The notes below the pieces were generated by a model. That model saw only the letters and a program-made list of their open reading frames with translations. It had not been told where the DNA came from and ran no database searches. Shown one piece after another: positions 44,824 through 55,553 of a DNA stretch of 64,000 nucleotides. The translations under genes and the position numbers were made by a program. How positions within the stretch are numbered: position 1 is the first letter of the stretch; every line of letters begins with the position of its first letter. Source of the stretch: Pseudo-nitzschia pungens (taxonomy: Eukaryota > Bacillariophyta > Bacillariophyceae > Bacillariales > Bacillariaceae); assembly GCA_037355855.1 (NCBI GenBank), contig CM074759.1, forward strand, positions 1,178,001 through 1,242,000, read 5' to 3'.

Positions 44824-45810
44824 GATGTTGTTGCCTTTCGTTTGCTTTGCTTTGCTTTGCTTTGTCTCGTCGTCGGTTTCGCCGAACGAATAGCGGCTCT
44901 CTAAATGCTGCCGGGACAAAAGAGTCCGTTGTGGCAGATACAATTGAAGTGTGGAAGCAATTACGAAACCAACGGACGATGATGCCATTCGGACTCGCGC
45001 CGCGAGACGAACAAACTCTCCGCTTGAAATGTCAGGTTGCCTCTATTCTCTAGAGAGTTCGAGTTTTGAGTTTCCACGGCTAGCGACTAGTTACTCGTAG
45101 TTGTTCTGATTGAGAGGCGATGGACAAGGACTCGGTAATATTACAAATCATCAATCAGTAAGTTGCGAAGAAAGTTTTACCGATACGGTACGAATGAAGT
45201 TTTACGAAGGAAGTTACCGGCACGAACAAGAGAAAGTATTGGGGAAGAAAAGTTGCTGTTAACCTTTTTTAAGATACTCAGTACACGGGACTGATTTCTC
45301 ACCATAATGGGCTCTCTTCTCAAAAGCCGAAGAGGAAGAGTAACTTTCGGTAAACCTTAACGTAACGGTAACTTACCGGTAAGGTTTAGCCCAACAATCC
45401 CCTTTCAGGAATTGGGCGCTAGTAGTAGAAGTAAGCTTAACCTTAAGACTTACCGGCAATTACGAATTTTAGTAGTACGAAGTAACCTTACCTTAGTGCT
45501 ACTCGTAGTTTAGTTCTTTCGTTTCCTTTCAGCAAAAATGTTTCTGATTTGAGTCTCACCAAGAAAGCAGAGGGTGCTTCTTCTACTAAAAAATTGATAA
45601 CATCTGCTAAGTTGCCTTGAGTTCCATCAACTTTTTTTATATAAACTTTGAGCATCATCTGCATGGTAAACATGGAACATGTGTCCACATTATTCCTCTT
45701 TGAAAGACTGTACATGCAGCAGTTGGTCCAAAAGGTTGAGAGATGTGAGGAGTTTTCTTGCCTTACTTGTACTAGTACTAGTAATATTAGGACTCTAGGA
45801 CTAGCTGCGT
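44824..45810. other. Intergenic, with GTAACTTACC/GTAAGGTT motifs
   Basis: Upstream flank of the RBR gene. CGTAACGGTAACTTACCGG (about 45361-45379) forms an imperfect palindrome. No supportable gene; a 113-codon minus frame at 45488-45829 is unconvincing. Confidence 0.5.
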
Positions 45811-46716
45811 TGATATTGCTCGTCAGCAATCTTCGTAGGATTTAATCGACTCGTAGATAAATCATCTTGTACTGCGTACTGAAAAATAAGGGAAAGCATT
45901 AACAATAATAACACGTATATCCCTGGCAAATCGTGAGTCTACAGTGGACTGTTCAAGGTCTATTGCATACACTTAGTCAATACAAGGCACTTCCCTAGAG
46001 GTACATCTGAATCGGTCGTAAGGGGAGGGCATGATAGGTGTCTAATTTAGAAAGAGTGAATGAAGGGAGCTGAGCGCAGCTCAGCTCTGTATCGTATCGT
46101 AACAGCGTTCCGATAACTCGTATAATAACAGAGCGTTCCGATAACTCGTATAATAACAGAGCTCCGTAGCTCCGGTACTGTATTCTACGAGTAGCGCACG
46201 GAGTATCGTATCTCCGATTAATTATTAGCGATCCAATCGTATGCTCTAGATCACTTATGCTAGCCCGTTGGGTAACTGTCTGGGCCGGGTATCCGGTCAT
46301 AGTACATATTATACACCAATGACCCGACCCCGGCGGTAGCATAGTATCTTAGCATGGTATCATGGTAGGTTAGCATCTTTCAGTATCTCGCAGCCTTAGC
46401 AACCCTAACCCTGTAGCATTTAGCTACACCATAACAGGTGCTTTACTCGGGGTACGTACGATTGGTACAAATCGTACGCGACGGCCCTAGTAACTTCTGC
46501 TAGCATCCATACTAAACAGGATAGGTCTGTTGCTAAGCCTGTTGCTAAGCCTGTTGCTAAGCCTGTTGCTAACCATTTAGCACACAGCTCTAGCACTCAG
46601 CTCAGCACCTGTTAGTCAGTTACTGGATGCTGCTGCCTGTAGCCCCAGTACCTCTCCTACACAGGAGCCTTAGCACAGATCATAGCATCCACCTTGAATA
46701 TCTTCATATAGCATAA
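45811..46716 (-). repeat. Dispersed repeat family, copy 1 (inverted relative to 62940-63845)
   Basis: About 0.9 kb similar by eye, in reverse complement, to 62940-63845, from GTTGATATTGCTCGTCAGC at the left edge to a GATATCTTCATA-like inner edge. Inside (reading the minus strand): a TTAGCAACAGGC tandem, a CGTACGATTTGTACCAATCG-type near-palindrome, GGGTTAGGGTT, a conserved open frame starting MLPPGSGHWCIICTMTGYPA (from 46342), and an A/T-rich outer end. Numerous point differences from the other copies show it is not a fresh duplication. Confidence 0.75.
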
Positions 46717-47309
46717 TTGAATGATGCTCCTGCAACTGAAATCCAATGTTGTTGGATTTGCCAATAGAGGATTTGATGGCTGCATACCATTTCACACCAA
46801 ACGTTGGCATGGAGCAAGAGGGTTACGAGGTGAGAACAAGATCTTCTTACCATCACTGGTGTCTTCCACCAAGAAAGACTTGATTACAACCGGTACGTAA
46901 AATGCATTGTTTGCTGCATCTTCGTTTTCGTATTTTTTTTAGTCACCACAATGAACGAAAGAAACAATCTGCCTGTTAGAAGTTTCCAAATGGAACTATC
47001 TTAGCCCGTGGAGAAAAGAGTTCTCGTCTCAATAACAAACTGCTTTTCCTAAAAATGAACGTCATCACCCATCATGAATCAGTTGTTTTCTTCGTTGACC
47101 ATGGCGCTAGTGGCCGGCATTTCTGCTACTCAACAACCGTACCCGCACCCATCTCAATCCGTACAATAGATCGCTCAACAAGCGGTATTAAGCATCGATC
47201 ACACCCAACAGAACTTCTGGCAGAGATTACAGCAACGAACGACTCGAGATTGCAATCCGAGTCAAAACTGCAACTGCAATCGATTGTTTGTTGATTGAAC
47301 CGAACGACG
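46717..47309. other. Intergenic upstream of VTT gene
   Basis: No gene seen; AT-rich. The promoter of the VTT gene should lie in its last part. Confidence 0.45.
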
Positions 47310-49343
47310 ATGACGACAATACGGAGATCACCGAATTGGCCATTGGTTGTTGCGGCATCCTGGTTGTGGTTCGCGGCACTTCTACCCTGTCAGGCCTTTC
47401 TGTCCCCATCAAAACTCGCGTGGAAACAGGGAGCAAGCACCGCGATCCATCCGCGGCATCCCGAATCCCTTCGGAGGACCCCGCCGCCGCTGCGGGTGTA
47501 CAACGATGACGAAGAGAGGGAGCAAATCGAGGAAGCCCGCGTCCGCATCTGGAACAGCCGGCGGGGCGAGGTCCGTTCCATGCTCAAGGGTGCCGAATCC
47601 CTCCGGAACTTTCGGCTGGCCAACGGCTTTGTTCCCGAACTCGACGAGGACGGAAATCCCAGCAAGAGCGACGGAAAAACCGCCGTCACCCTGACCGCCT
47701 TTGCGGTGGCGGCCGGTGCCATCGTGCTGCGGGTCGGGGGCCGGGCCGCCCTGGTCAGCGCGGTGGGATTGGATTTCGTCAACGACAATCCCGAGATGCA
47801 GGACCAGATCAACCAGGTCTTGCAGTACGCCGAGACCGTCGATCCGATCCTCAAGACGGGATTGTTCTGTCTCGGATGGACCCTTGTGAAAACCCTGTGC
47901 TTCGACGCCGGTGGAATCGTTCTCGCCTTTGCTTCGGGAATACTGTTCGGCGGTGTCGTGCAGGGAGCGGTGATGAGTGCGCTCGGGGCCACGATTGGCT
48001 CGTCGGTGGCATTTGCCTTGTAAGTGCAGCGTGAAGAGTGGGATCGAGTTTCGCTCCGGGTCGTCCCAGTTATGTATATATATGTGTGTGTGTGTGTGTG
48101 TATGTGTGTGTTTTGGCATCGATATAGCAGTGTTTCGGTGAATGTTCGGTCGTGTGTATTCGTTGACCGCTTTGTAGTTTTGTTGACGCGAAGCGCGCTC
48201 ACCATTGTTTGACATCGATTTTTTTTTGTGCCGTTCAGGGCCAAGGCCGACACCCCGGTCCGCGAAAAGGCGATCGAAATCGTCGAGGAAAATCCTTCGC
48301 TTCGGGGACTCGAAAAGGTGGTGGCGGAAGAAGGACTCAAGGCGGTGCTGACCTTCCGGTTGGCACCGGTCTTGCCCATTCCGCTCGGAATGTACAACTA
48401 CGTGTACGGGATCACCAACGTGCGCTTCGTGGACTTTGCCGGTGGGATTTTTCTGGGGTCTCTCAAGCCCTACTTTCTGGACAGCTACCTGGGATACTTT
48501 GGAAAGTCGCTGGTCGACGGAACGGCGAACGAGGGCGGCCTGCAGGACTACGTGCTGATCGGGGTCCTCGGTTTCAGCGTGCTGATCGGCGTGTTTGCCT
48601 CCCAGCTGGCCTCGGAAACCTGGGATGCCATTCAGAAGGAACAGGAGGCGGAGGACCGGGAACGAAAGCTGAGCGAGCTGGCGGAGAGCGGCGAAACGGA
48701 AAACGGGGACGACGACGACGTCGTGACCGAGGTGTTTGGCTTCGAGCTTCCCATGTGGGCCGTGGGATTCCAGTACGGCCTCAAGGACGCCGACGAGCGC
48801 ATGAACGCCCTGGTCCTGCAGGAATACGACGCCAGGGTCTGGAACTGCACGGAGGATTCGTCGTTGTTCGGGGTCGAGCTCTCCGAGAGCAATCTTCCCG
48901 ACCACAGAAACCCGGCGCTCCTTCCGACCAGCCCCGAGATGACGGACAAGTACCAGGGGGTCGACTTTGGTGCCACGACGTGCGACGGTCTGGTGCTGAG
49001 TCCCGTGCTGTTTTCGTATTTCCTCCGGTTCCAGGATCCGCTCTTCGACGACGCGGTCTTTCGGCGGGAACGGGACGAGGAAGCCGCCGCAAGGGCCTCG
49101 GCGGCGTCAAATTCTCCGGATGCGGTCCGGACCGCGGTCGAGGACAGTGTTGCGGTGGCGGCGGCTTCGGCGGTGGCGGCGGCGGCGACCGCCTCCGTCG
49201 GAACGGACGAGCCTTCGACCCGGTTCCGGGAGGGCGTTTTCCTGAATCAATTGCGGGCGCTGAAGGACGAAACGAAGCAACGCATAGAAGAGACGAACAA
49301 GAAGCTCGCGGAACTGAACGAGAAGTCGGAATCGTTGCCATAG
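47310..49343 (+). CDS. VTT-domain (DedA/TVP38/TMEM64-like) membrane protein, probably plastid
   Basis: Exon 1 47310-48019, intron 48020-48238 (GTAAGT...TTCAG, phase 2), exon 2 48239-49343; 604 residues. The presequence LVVAASWLWFAALLPCQAFL ends in an ASAF-like CQAF, predicting plastid (or plastid-periphery) import. The VTT core lies at about 170-330: LCFDAGGIVLAFASGILFGG, GAVMSALGATIGSSVAFAL then across the splice AKADTPVREKAIEIV, AVLTFRLAPVLPIPLGMYNY, VYGITNVRFVDFAGGIFLGS. These include the F-G-G-x-x-x-G and LR..P..P.G.xNY..G motifs of the family, whose members include lipid scramblases. The C-terminus (from about 400) is acidic and Ala-rich, ending in a short coiled coil (LRALKDETKQRIEETNKKLA). 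Role in thylakoid or envelope membranes is inference. Confidence 0.85.
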
Positions 49344-49637
49344 CGCTAATAGTGCTAACAACCGGACTGCTGTACTGTAATCTACAACACATCTATTATA
49401 TTATACTATTATGCTATTTCGGTCTATCGCGAATGGGTAGTTTGCGTGCGGTAGGAGAGCAGTAAACCTTGCGTGCGTGTCGTCCATCGCGCAACCGCGC
49501 CATCGATCGCGGGGCTCACCGCGCACGGAATGAATCATCTCGCTCCCTCCGATTTCCCCCATCGGGCGGCGGTGCGGTGGTTTTGTTGTCGTGGTTTTTC
49601 CCGGAACTCCGCCCGCTCGACGGAAGGAATCGATCGA

Positions 49638-51557
49638 TCACACCGCGGCGCGCGCGTCGGCGTTCGTCGCTTCCGCGGAAGGGTTCCGGTTCCGGTTCCG
49701 GTTCCCGTCCCCGTTTTCGGTTTCGTGTTCGCCGCCGCGAAGCAAGGGATCCATTTCGTCCATGTACCGATCCAGCGCGATGATGCTCCGCGTCCTGCAC
49801 AAGTAGTCCACCCAGAGTTCGTTGGGATCGCGGCGCGACGAGGGGCTCGGGCTTCGCTCACCGGACGCCGACCGAGACGCGCGATCCATGGCCTCCAAAA
49901 ACGCGTCGGGTTCTTCTTCTTCTTCGTCTTCGTCTTCCGAGCGGCGCGGGCCATCCGACGACCCTTCCTCCCGCGGTTGGCGCTGGCGCTGGCACCCGAT
50001 TTCGGTCTCGGGTTCGGTCTCCGTTTTGGAGTTGGAGTTGGAGTTGGAATTGGCCGCCGCCCTCGTCATGGTGGTTGCGTATTCTAGAACGACCGATGTG
50101 GGAGAGGGGCACGACAACGACGACGGGGCGGCTTGGTGTTTCGTCTCGGACGGAGACGAAAAAGAGGAGGAGGAAAACTCGTCGGCAGCAACTCCTCCCG
50201 CCGGTGGTGCCGCTACGGCTGCTGCTACAGCTGCTGCTACCGAGGCCTTTTTCTTTTTCTTTCGTTTCCTCCGCTTCTTCGAGCTGCTGGTGCCGTTGCG
50301 GTTGCCGTTGCCGTTGCTTTCGCCGTGCCTCGGAGTCGTTGGTTCCGTTGGATCATCGAGATCGGGGTCGGAGGCCTCGAAGCTGCCGTCTCCCGCCGAC
50401 GAGTCCGTGGGCGCGTTTGCCGCGGGCTTGTCCGCGTTCGCGTTCGCGTTCGCGTCCGCATTCGGTTCGTCTCGCCGCTCGAACTCTTGCTCTTGCCGCT
50501 CTCGTTCGCTTTCTTGGAACGCGACGTCGCGGTCCGTGATCTTTTTGTAGCACTCCAGGCAGTAAAAGCGATCGAAGCGATCGTCGTCGTCGTCGTCGTC
50601 GTCGTCCTCCCCATCCCCATCCGGATTCGGTTTGCGATGATTCTCGCGTTCCTCTTCTTCTTCTTCTTCTTCTTCTTCGGAAACGACCGACTCCCACCGC
50701 GCGCTTTCGCGGAGATGTTTCCCGCGGTCCGGATTCTCGGGTCGGCCCCGGATGAGACCCAGGATCCCGAGGTCCTTTTTGGAGAAATAGTAGTTGCAGA
50801 CCGCGCAGTGGCAGTAGTTGGCATCGAGGTAATCGACCATCGTTTCGTCGCAGCGCGGAATCAGCTCTCCGATGTCCCTGGACAAAGACGCCTGCTCGTA
50901 TCCGCGGTCCTCGTACTCGATGGCACTCTTTTCCGTCTCGGCGTCCTGCTGCTTCAGGAGGAGGAGGAGGTCCTTGCGAATAAAAAAATCGGTGTCATTG
51001 TCATTGTTGCTGTCATTGTTGCTGTCATTGCCATTGTCATTGTTGCTGTCGCTGCTTTTCTCGACGCTTCGCTCGAGCCGGTCCGTCTCCTCTACGGAGC
51101 GCCGCCACCGGGTCAGGGCCAGGTAGGTCTTTGCCAGGGTCCCCTCCAGCTGCCACAGGGACCGCGCCAGTTGAAAGCCCGCGCGGTACATCCGCTCGTC
51201 GTCGTCCAGGGCTTCCATCTCGCGGATCCAAAAGGCGTTTCTGTGGTTGTTGCTTTTGTTGCTTTTGTTGCTGTTGCTGTTGCTGCTGCGGTTCCGGCTC
51301 GGCTTGCGAAGGGAAAGCTTCGATTGCTTCCGGTCCTCCGGCCACCGCTGGCGCAGAGCGTCGCGGGTCTCGCGGACCAGCCGGATCCCGGAGCAGTAGT
51401 CCCCCAGAAAGGGTTTCAGCGCCTCCGTTGCCCTCGAGACGCGGAACAAGTAGGCGACGGGATGCGGCGTGGACCATTCGGTGGCGGCGGCGGCGGCGGA
51501 AGTGTTGCTGCCGATCCGCGCTTGCGTGTGTTTGTCGGTGGCGGTCGTCGTCTCCAT
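49638..51557 (-). CDS. Acidic low-complexity protein with scattered CxC/CxxC pairs, function unknown
   Basis: Single exon, 639 residues from ATG 51557 (METTTATDKHTQARIGSN); the longer frame begins with TTG. The ordered N-terminal part has HPVAYLFRVSRATEALKPFL and RMYRAGFQLARSLWQLEGTL, helical. Residues 249-254 are CHCAVC and 333-336 CLEC, a possible zinc site whose halves are separated by a Glu/Asp-rich insert coded by trinucleotide repeats (about 50580-50680). The C-terminal half is disordered (Asn/Thr, Glu, poly-Lys nuclear-signal-like KKRRKRKKKKK) but ends with a conserved-looking DPNELWVDYLCRTRSIIALD. I do not recognise the family. A nuclear protein is plausible from the basic run. Confidence 0.6.
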   Translation of the reverse strand: METTTATDKHTQARIGSNTSAAAAATEWSTPHPVAYLFRVSRATEALKPFLGDYCSGIRLVRETRDALRQRWPEDRKQSKLSLRKPSRNRSSNSNSNKSNKSNNHRNAFWIREMEALDDDERMYRAGFQLARSLWQLEGTLAKTYLALTRWRRSVEETDRLERSVEKSSDSNNDNGNDSNNDSNNDNDTDFFIRKDLLLLLKQQDAETEKSAIEYEDRGYEQASLSRDIGELIPRCDETMVDYLDANYCHCAVCNYYFSKKDLGILGLIRGRPENPDRGKHLRESARWESVVSEEEEEEEEEERENHRKPNPDGDGEDDDDDDDDDRFDRFYCLECYKKITDRDVAFQESERERQEQEFERRDEPNADANANANADKPAANAPTDSSAGDGSFEASDPDLDDPTEPTTPRHGESNGNGNRNGTSSSKKRRKRKKKKKASVAAAVAAAVAAPPAGGVAADEFSSSSFSSPSETKHQAAPSSLSCPSPTSVVLEYATTMTRAAANSNSNSNSKTETEPETEIGCQRQRQPREEGSSDGPRRSEDEDEEEEEPDAFLEAMDRASRSASGERSPSPSSRRDPNELWVDYLCRTRSIIALDRYMDEMDPLLRGGEHETENGDGNRNRNRNPSAEATNADARAAV

Positions 51558-53615
51558 GGTGAGCAGCGGCGGCGGCAGCGGCGGCAACGATCGAAGGATC
51601 TCCGGGAGGCGTTTTGGCTTTGGCTCGCTCGATGGGTGGCGAATTGCGAATGGCGAACCGACGAAGGATGGCTCGAACAACGTCGTTGTCTGCGAGAGTT
51701 ATGGACCGACCGACCGACGGATTGGCTGGCTGGCTGGTTGGTTGGCCGATTCGAAACTGCAGCAATGAGATGCAATGCAATGCAATGCAATACTACGCTA
51801 CGCTATGCAATGCAATGCTATGCAATGCTATGCTATGCTATGCTAGTCGTTTTCGTTGGATCTTGACCTTCGTCTTGCGCTTGGTTTTCGGACTTGAAAC
51901 CGGGGGGTGGAAGAGGGAGATACCGGGGACAGCAATGGGTGGGGTCCGGATTGCTTTCGAAGTTGGAACGAAGTCGGTGTGTTGGATTGTTGTTGAGATT
52001 TTGATTGATTGATTGATGGATGGATTGATGCGAGTGCTTCCTTCCTTTCTGCGCGCAGAAGCAAAGGCAGCATTGCTTGCTTCTCGGAGTGTTGCTTGCT
52101 TGCTTGCTTGCTTGCTCGTTGATGGACGATCTTGTTCGTGGGTGATTTTTTGATTGAACGTTTGAGAGAGTATCATTCGATTCGACGAACGCACGCACAG
52201 TTACCGTACGAGTGCAGGTACGGTAACCTTATGTTGGGAATTATTCATTCATTCATTCATTCATTGAGCAAACCAAACACCGATTTGGAACGAATCGAAT
52301 AATTATTACTTGCATCGAATCCTTCTTCCGCAGCCGGTCTTTCTTTTGCCTCCGAAGCGACAGCAGCAATGTCCGGCTTCATTTTTTTTCTCGGTTTTGT
52401 TTTTTCGGGATTGTTCTACCGTTCTCAACCGTGGACGACTACTTGTACTACAAAATTCTTATCAGCTGTCCCCCGGTTCTACGTCCCCGACTACTAATTT
52501 CTACTGAAACCCGGGGACAGCTGATAGGAACTCTGTAGTACCGGGATTGCGAGCCAAGGAGCACACGGACTGACCGGACGGAGTTCCTAATTACATACAC
52601 GGTGTACGTACTCGTAGTAGTAAGCCTCGTCAACAAAATCAACAGCGCAAACTGTGATACTTTTATGTACCGGTATTACCGTAAGGTTTACGGTAACCTT
52701 ACCGGTAACTTAATTACGAACGTGTACGGTATCGTACGGTACGAACCGGCAGGGTAAGATATGAATGAATCCGATGGCCATCATTTTTTGGCGCGCCGAC
52801 TACGACGCATTGCACACGCAACTCCGGTTCGTTTTGAAAACCGCACCGGTCCAAATCCCAAGTCACACGGTAAGTCTTTTAAGGCTGCTTCGTACGGTAC
52901 GGTACATAATCTTACTTACGGGGAATTACGAGTGTATCCCTACCTACCGAAAATAGCATAAGGTTACCGCACAGGTAAGGTCTTACCGTGTGCCGGAGCT
53001 GCAAGCGCGGTGGACATAGGAATCAAGAATGGTCACGTCGTCACAGAGGTTGGAACGTTGCGCGCTCACTCGTGACTTACTTACGAATTGCGAACGGAAT
53101 GCAGACGGAATGGCGGTGGAGAATGATTCATTCATTCTCAGAATGAATCGACTGACACGATTCACAACACAGATACGAGTAAGTTATGCCTTGTGGCCAA
53201 AATAAAAGTGAGAATTACCGGTATGAATGAATCTCTCAACAAAATCCTCTCTACCGTACCTGTACCTGTACCGGTAATTACACGTAAGGCTTAACCTAAC
53301 TCGTACAAGGCACCAACACGATGTTTGTTCTATTGCCTTGTTGTTGAGAAGCGATGAGGGCAGTTGGATCCAAGAACTCATGAGCGACATTGTGGTGCTT
53401 CGCGTGGTGAGACACAACAACAATTCTTTTTTAATTCTTACACCATGCACCTCGTCGCGTGTCGCGTGTTTCGTGTTTGCCGAATGTCAGCAGACAGACA
53501 GTAAGATTATCCTTACGCGCTCGTACAATCAAATGCAACCGGAAAACTCCTGTTGTTGATTCATTGATTGATTGGATTGTTGAGAGACTTTCGAGACACG
53601 GTACCATCTCCCGAA
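51558..53615. repeat. Intergenic with microsatellites and a short foldback element
   Basis: No gene. ATGCA/TGCTA pentamers at about 51770-51845, (TTGC)n at about 52083-52115, (ATTC)n at about 52241-52266, a foldback at 52443-52544 (listed separately), and dense GTAACCTTAC/GGTAAGG motifs at 52215-52230, 52680-52710 and 52963-52985. Confidence 0.6.
52443..52544. repeat. Foldback (MITE-like) sequence of about 100 bp
   Basis: The left arm GTACTACAAAATTCTTATCA continuing into GCTGTCCCCCGG pairs with the right arm CCGGGGACAGCTGATAGGAA continuing into CTCTGTAGTAC. The innermost 16-17 bp pair almost perfectly and the outer part with a few mismatches, around a 35-bp loop. The ends are not flanked by an obvious target duplication. 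Confidence 0.65.
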
Positions 53616-53840
53616 ATGGCAACCAACACCCCGCCCAAAAGCGAGGACACCCAACCCAAACCCGGCGCTCCCGTCTTTGAGCTCGAGGTGGCCATGGAGG
53701 ACGACTCGTCGTCTTCTGCGTCGTCGTCGTCGTCGTCGGAGGCGATCATGGAACCCACGCTGGGGAGCTACCTCGGGCTGGAGTTTCATTCGCACTCGCA
53801 TTCGCATTCGCACGGGGCCGACAAGGAAAAGGAGGATTGA
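53616..53840 (+). CDS. Possible small acidic protein
   Basis: 74 codons from ATG 53616 (MATNTPPKSEDTQPKPGAPV) to TGA, with a Ser run, EAIMEPTLGSYLGLEFHSHS and a His-Ser repeat coded by CATTCG repeats. The composition is gene-like and the ATG context (GAAATGGC) is good, but there is no family signature and low-complexity DNA can open such frames. Could also be a first exon. Confidence 0.3.
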   Translation: MATNTPPKSEDTQPKPGAPVFELEVAMEDDSSSSASSSSSSEAIMEPTLGSYLGLEFHSHSHSHSHGADKEKED

Positions 53841-54104
53841 AGAGGTGCGGTGCCGTGCGGTGCGGTGCGTACGTATTCCGGACTCGGCCGGTTCGGAGAT
53901 CCATTCTACCGAGAGCGTTGTTCGTCGTGCGCAACAGATGTCCGGGACATGACATGGCATCGTTTCGCCAACGCCGCCACCGGAATGGTTCGTTTTGTTT
54001 CGGTCCTGCGAAGTACGGTAAGGTTTACACGCACCTGTTCAGCAATTCGCACCGTCGGAGACGATGACCCCTGACTCGGAACCCACGACTTCCACTGCTT
54101 TTCT
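53841..54104. other. Transition into the repeat-rich block
   Basis: Contains ACGGTAAGGTTTACACG near 54015. From about 54105 the GC-rich gene-bearing DNA gives way to AT-richer repeats. Confidence 0.4.
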
Positions 54105-55410
54105 GACCCAAGCCCCAAAGCTGCTAAGTTCAGGTTACTTAACGCTCTACCACATATTTTGGAACTAAGATTACCCGTTGAACATCAAAGATTGCATGCC
54201 ATGTTAAGTCTAATTTCTACAGATGATTCTTATAATCGACAGTTTTCGCTTGTTAGTTCTTTTTTGGTTTACGGAAGTAAGATCTTAACGGGTTGAACAT
54301 CAATCAAAGACTGCATGCCACGTCGTCAATTTTCATTTTGACAGATCCTCACATACCAGATTTTTTAGTACCGAATGTACCTGGTTGTATGCTCTTGCTG
54401 TTGCTATTTCCGCTTCTCTTACGGGTACTATTTGTAACGATTTGATAATCTTGGAATTGAGAATTGCGGAGACTGGAGACTACGAAGAGAGAAATGAACA
54501 TTTCCCGTAAGATCACCCGTTGAACATCAAAGATTGCATGCCATGTTAAGTCTTAACAACCCCAACCCCAACAATCCCATTGCCCTGCTGGACCCTAAGT
54601 GTTTTCGCTTACGGTCCTACTGTTTTCTGACCCAAGCCCCAAAGCCGCTAAGTACAGCTTGCTTAAGGCTCTCCTACCTACATATACCTCTCAGATGCAC
54701 ACTTCAATTGTCATCTGTTTTCAAGTCTACTGCCCTGACAGTCCATAAGTGTTTTCGATTGTGGACCCACTGTTTTTCTGACCCAAGCCCCAAAGCTGCT
54801 AAGTTCAGGTTACTTAACGCTCTACCACCTACATATACCCCTATATACCAGATTTTTTAGTACCAAATGTACCTGGTTGTATGCTCTTGCTGTTGCTATT
54901 TCCGCTTCTCTTACGGGTACTATTTTGGAACTAAGATTACCCGTTGAACATCAAAGATTGCATGCCATGTTAAGTCTAATTTCTACAGATGATTCTTATA
55001 ATCGACAGTTTTCGCTTGTTAGTTCTTTTTTGGTTTACGGAAGTAAGATCTTAACGGGTTGAACATCAATCAAAGACTGCATGCCACGTCGTCAATTTTC
55101 ATTGACAGATCCTCACATACCAGATTTTTTAGTACCGAATGTACCTGGTTGTATGCTCTTGCTGTTGCTATTTCCGCTTCTCTTATGGGTACTATTTTGG
55201 AACTAAGATTACCCGTTGAACATCAAAGATTGCATGCCATGTCGAGTCTAATTTCTACAGATGATTCTTATAATCGACAGTTTTCGCTTGTTAGTTCTTT
55301 TTTGGTTTACGGAAGTAAGATCTTAACGGGTTGAACATCAATCAAAAAACTGCATGCCACGTCGTCAATTTTCATTTTCGTACCGAATGTACCTGGTTGT
55401 ATGCACTTTC
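54105..55410. repeat. Tandem 0.27-kb repeats with a 61-codon open frame, plus a second 50-bp repeat
   Basis: A unit from TTTTGGAACTAAGATTACCC to CTTACGGGTACTA occurs at about 54157-54430, 54922-55193 and, truncated, 55194-55407, with a partial end at about 54845-54921. In the last two the plus frame reads YALAVAISASLxGTILELRL, PVEHQRLHAM and FSLVSSFLVYGSKILTG, then stop. A separate motif, CTGACCCAAGCCCCAAAGCT, is at about 54105, 54627 (variant) and 54778. The peptide has two hydrophobic stretches, but because the repeats are so alike its openness is not evidence of selection. Confidence 0.75.
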
Positions 55411-55553
55411 TTACGATCATCATCAGTTACCAAGAGCAGTTTTCTCCAGAAAACTCTGTTCATCGAAAAATACTTTTTTCCCATAAAAAAAGTTTTTCCT
55501 AATACTTGAAAGACAACACTGAAAGAAACAGACAAGCGCTCGAAGATCGAACC

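Noticed and set aside
45488..45829. 113-codon minus frame overlapping the repeat copy edge
   Set aside because: No domain, no orthologue signature, crosses into repeat DNA; could be a fragment of an old element.
47409..48905. 498-codon minus frame opposite the VTT gene
   Set aside because: Shadow crossing the intron of a well-supported plus-strand gene.
50133..51866. 577-codon plus frame opposite the acidic protein
   Set aside because: Low-complexity Val/Arg/Phe shadow of a repeat-rich gene. The minus call itself is only moderate.
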